DNA of 64,000 nucleotides, taken from assembly GCF_003149245.1 (NCBI RefSeq), contig NZ_QGDL01000003.1, forward strand, positions 186,001 through 250,000. Reading direction: 5' to 3'. A model generated the notes under the pieces. It saw only the letters and a list, made by a program, of their open reading frames with translations. It was not told where the DNA came from and did not search any database. Both the position numbers and the translations under genes were made by a program. This stretch comes from Faecalicatena orotica (GTDB lineage Bacteria > Bacillota > Clostridia > Lachnospirales > Lachnospiraceae). Shown piece by piece: positions 62,734 to 64,000 of this stretch. Position 1 is the first letter of the stretch, and each line of letters starts with the position of its first letter.

Positions 62734-63843
62734 TTAATCCAAATAGTCTCTCAGCTTACGGCTGCGGCTTGGATGGCGCAGCTTTCTGAGTGCTTTCGCC
62801 TCAATCTGGCGGATACGTTCACGGGTGACATCAAACTCTTTGCCGACTTCCTCCAGTGTTCTTGCCCTTCCGTCATTCATTCCAAAACGGAGGCGCAGGA
62901 CCTTCTGCTCTCTGTCTGTCAGAGTATCCAGAACTTCATCCAGCTGCTCTTTGAGCAGTGTCTGTGCGGCTGCCTCTGCCGGGACAGGTACATTGTCATC
63001 CTGGATAAAGTCTCCCAGATGGCTGTCTTCCTCCTCACCGATCGGGGTTTCTAAAGATACCGGCTCCTGAGAAATCTTCAGGATCTCACGTACACGGTCC
63101 ACAGGCATGTCCAGTTCCTTTGCAATCTCTTCCGGCGTGGGTTCACGTCCTAACTCCTGGAGTAACTGTCTGGACACACGGATTAGTTTGTTAATTGTCT
63201 CTACCATATGCACCGGGATACGGATCGTCCTTGCCTGGTCTGCAATTGCCCTTGTGATTGCCTGACGAATCCACCATGTTGCATAAGTACTGAACTTATA
63301 TCCTTTATGATAATCAAACTTTTCAACAGCTTTGATCAGACCCAAGTTACCCTCCTGAATCAGGTCCAGAAATAACATTCCTCTACCAACATAGCGTTTT
63401 GCGATGCTGACTACAAGACGAAGGTTCGCCTCTGCCAGTTCCTTTTTGGCATCCTCATCACCGTCTTCCATTCGCTGTGCCAGTTCGATTTCCCTCTCCG
63501 CACTCAGCAGCGGTACTTTACCGATCTCCTTCAGATACATGCGCACAGGATCTTCAATGCTGACCCCGTCCGGCACAGATAAATCAATGCTCTCCATATC
63601 AACTTCATCTTCTTCAACAATGATGAGCTCATCATCTACATCGTCATCATCTCCGCTGATACGCAGCACATCAATATTATTTGACTCAAGATGTTCAAAT
63701 ACCTTTTCCATCTGCTCTGCGTCTAATTCCATATCATTGAAAAAGTCATTGATCTCCTGAAGCTCGAGAATGCTTTTCTTTTTCTTACCTAACGCAACAA
63801 GTTCTTTTAGCCTCTCGTCAAATTTCTGTGTGTTTTCTTCCAT
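62734..63843 (-). CDS. rpoD: Primary sigma factor RpoD (SigA)
   Basis: 369 residues. An acidic region 1.1 (about 1-90), region 1.2 ([16 protein letters not shown]), region 2 with [18 protein letters not shown] and [10 protein letters not shown], region 3, and region 4 with the helix-turn-helix [24 protein letters not shown] as a block. It is the vegetative sigma factor; the TTGACA/TATAAT-like promoters in this window fit it. The start at 63843 has GGAAGGAAGG upstream. It follows dnaG, the classic order. Confidence 0.98.
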   Translation of the reverse strand: MEENTQKFDERLKELVALGKKKKSILELQEINDFFNDMELDAEQMEKVFEHLESNNIDVLRISGDDDDVDDELIIVEEDEVDMESIDLSVPDGVSIEDPVRMYLKEIGKVPLLSAEREIELAQRMEDGDEDAKKELAEANLRLVVSIAKRYVGRGMLFLDLIQEGNLGLIKAVEKFDYHKGYKFSTYATWWIRQAITRAIADQARTIRIPVHMVETINKLIRVSRQLLQELGREPTPEEIAKELDMPVDRVREILKISQEPVSLETPIGEEEDSHLGDFIQDDNVPVPAEAAAQTLLKEQLDEVLDTLTDREQKVLRLRFGMNDGRARTLEEVGKEFDVTRERIRQIEAKALRKLRHPSRSRKLRDYLD

Positions 63844-63902
63844 GTGTCCATCCTTCCTTCCCCTATACACACGGTATAGGGCTATCTTGTTTTATTTTAT
63901 CC

Positions 63903-64000
63903 TTATTCAATAGAAATATGCAGTTTCTTTATATCATCGAGTTTTCTCTTCTCTTCCATCAGCCTCTGCAGGCCCGCCATATCTGTCGGTTCCAGATGCA
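63903..64000 (-). CDS. dnaG: DNA primase DnaG, C-terminal end (partial)
   Basis: Only the last 31 codons and the stop (TAA, 63903-63905) are in the window; the gene continues past 64000. The reading frame ends in LQRLMEEKRKLDDIKKLHI, a helix typical of the primase C terminus, and the position directly before rpoD is the conserved one. The identification rests mainly on that order. Confidence 0.75.
   Translation of the reverse strand, partial: HLEPTDMAGLQRLMEEKRKLDDIKKLHISIE

Overview
The window looks like chromosomal DNA from a spore-forming gut Lachnospiraceae (Clostridia, the Dorea/Blautia/[Clostridium] scindens neighbourhood). Supporting signs are the sporulation pair yqfC-yqfD, the FtsK/SpoIIIE translocase next to a TepA-like protease, a Clostridia-type NfnAB transhydrogenase, Rex, strong AGGAGG ribosome-binding sites, moderate G+C, and the dnaG-rpoD order. 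No phage, insertion sequence, CRISPR array, tRNA or rRNA gene was seen. Most genes are on the minus strand; the exceptions are the first gene, an ABC-F gene, and the aroC-pot operon.

Layout. 1-2.8 kb: an unknown small protein, a small Cys-motif protein, yqfD and yqfC. 2.9-7.7 kb: an ABC exporter (ATPase and two membrane proteins) behind its own OmpR-type two-component system, with matching direct repeats in both promoters. 7.7-10.6 kb: a lone NuoE-like subunit, a membrane-anchored EEP-family hydrolase and an XRE/TPR regulator. 10.7-15.3 kb: a complete Bce-type peptide-sensing/resistance module (ATPase, FtsX permease, regulator, kinase). 15.5-18.7 kb: a secreted CAP protein, RsmH and RlmH rRNA methylases and a C_GCAxxG protein. 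18.7-22.5 kb: redox metabolism (NfnAB, iron alcohol dehydrogenase with Rex-like boxes). 22.6-30 kb: zinc-ribbon/TPR protein, folD, fhs, ftsK, tepA. 30-37.5 kb: metY with a CFI-box gene, yebC, a MazF-type RNase, alr, NAD(P)HX repair enzyme, rex. 37.7-43 kb: an ABC-F ATPase, then an oxidative 2-oxoglutarate operon (Re-type citrate synthase-like enzyme, GntR, icd). 43.3-50.2 kb: serine and branched-chain amino-acid synthesis (serA, serC, ilvB, ilvD, leuB). 50.2-51.0 kb: a 0.8-kb stretch without protein genes that holds two large structured inverted repeats. 51-54.4 kb: yajC, tgt, an L,D-transpeptidase. 54.4-59.4 kb: aroC and a polyamine ABC transporter with a fused permease-binding protein. 59.4-64 kb: a TGS-uridine-kinase-like protein, a Nif3 protein, trmK, rpoD and the end of dnaG.

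The most unusual feature is the pair of elements at 50290-50534 and 50711-50958. They face opposite ways, have about 80-bp self-complementary arms, and carry an apical domain whose loops and linkers are conserved between the copies while the stems are completely re-paired. That is the pattern expected from a selected fold, in RNA or single-stranded DNA. The window also holds several well-placed regulatory sites: two response-regulator promoters with identical geometry, Rex-like boxes in an alcohol dehydrogenase promoter, a GntR palindrome on the -10 of the citrate synthase operon, and a palindrome at the leuB start site. All promoters, operators and folds were read by eye; none was computed.
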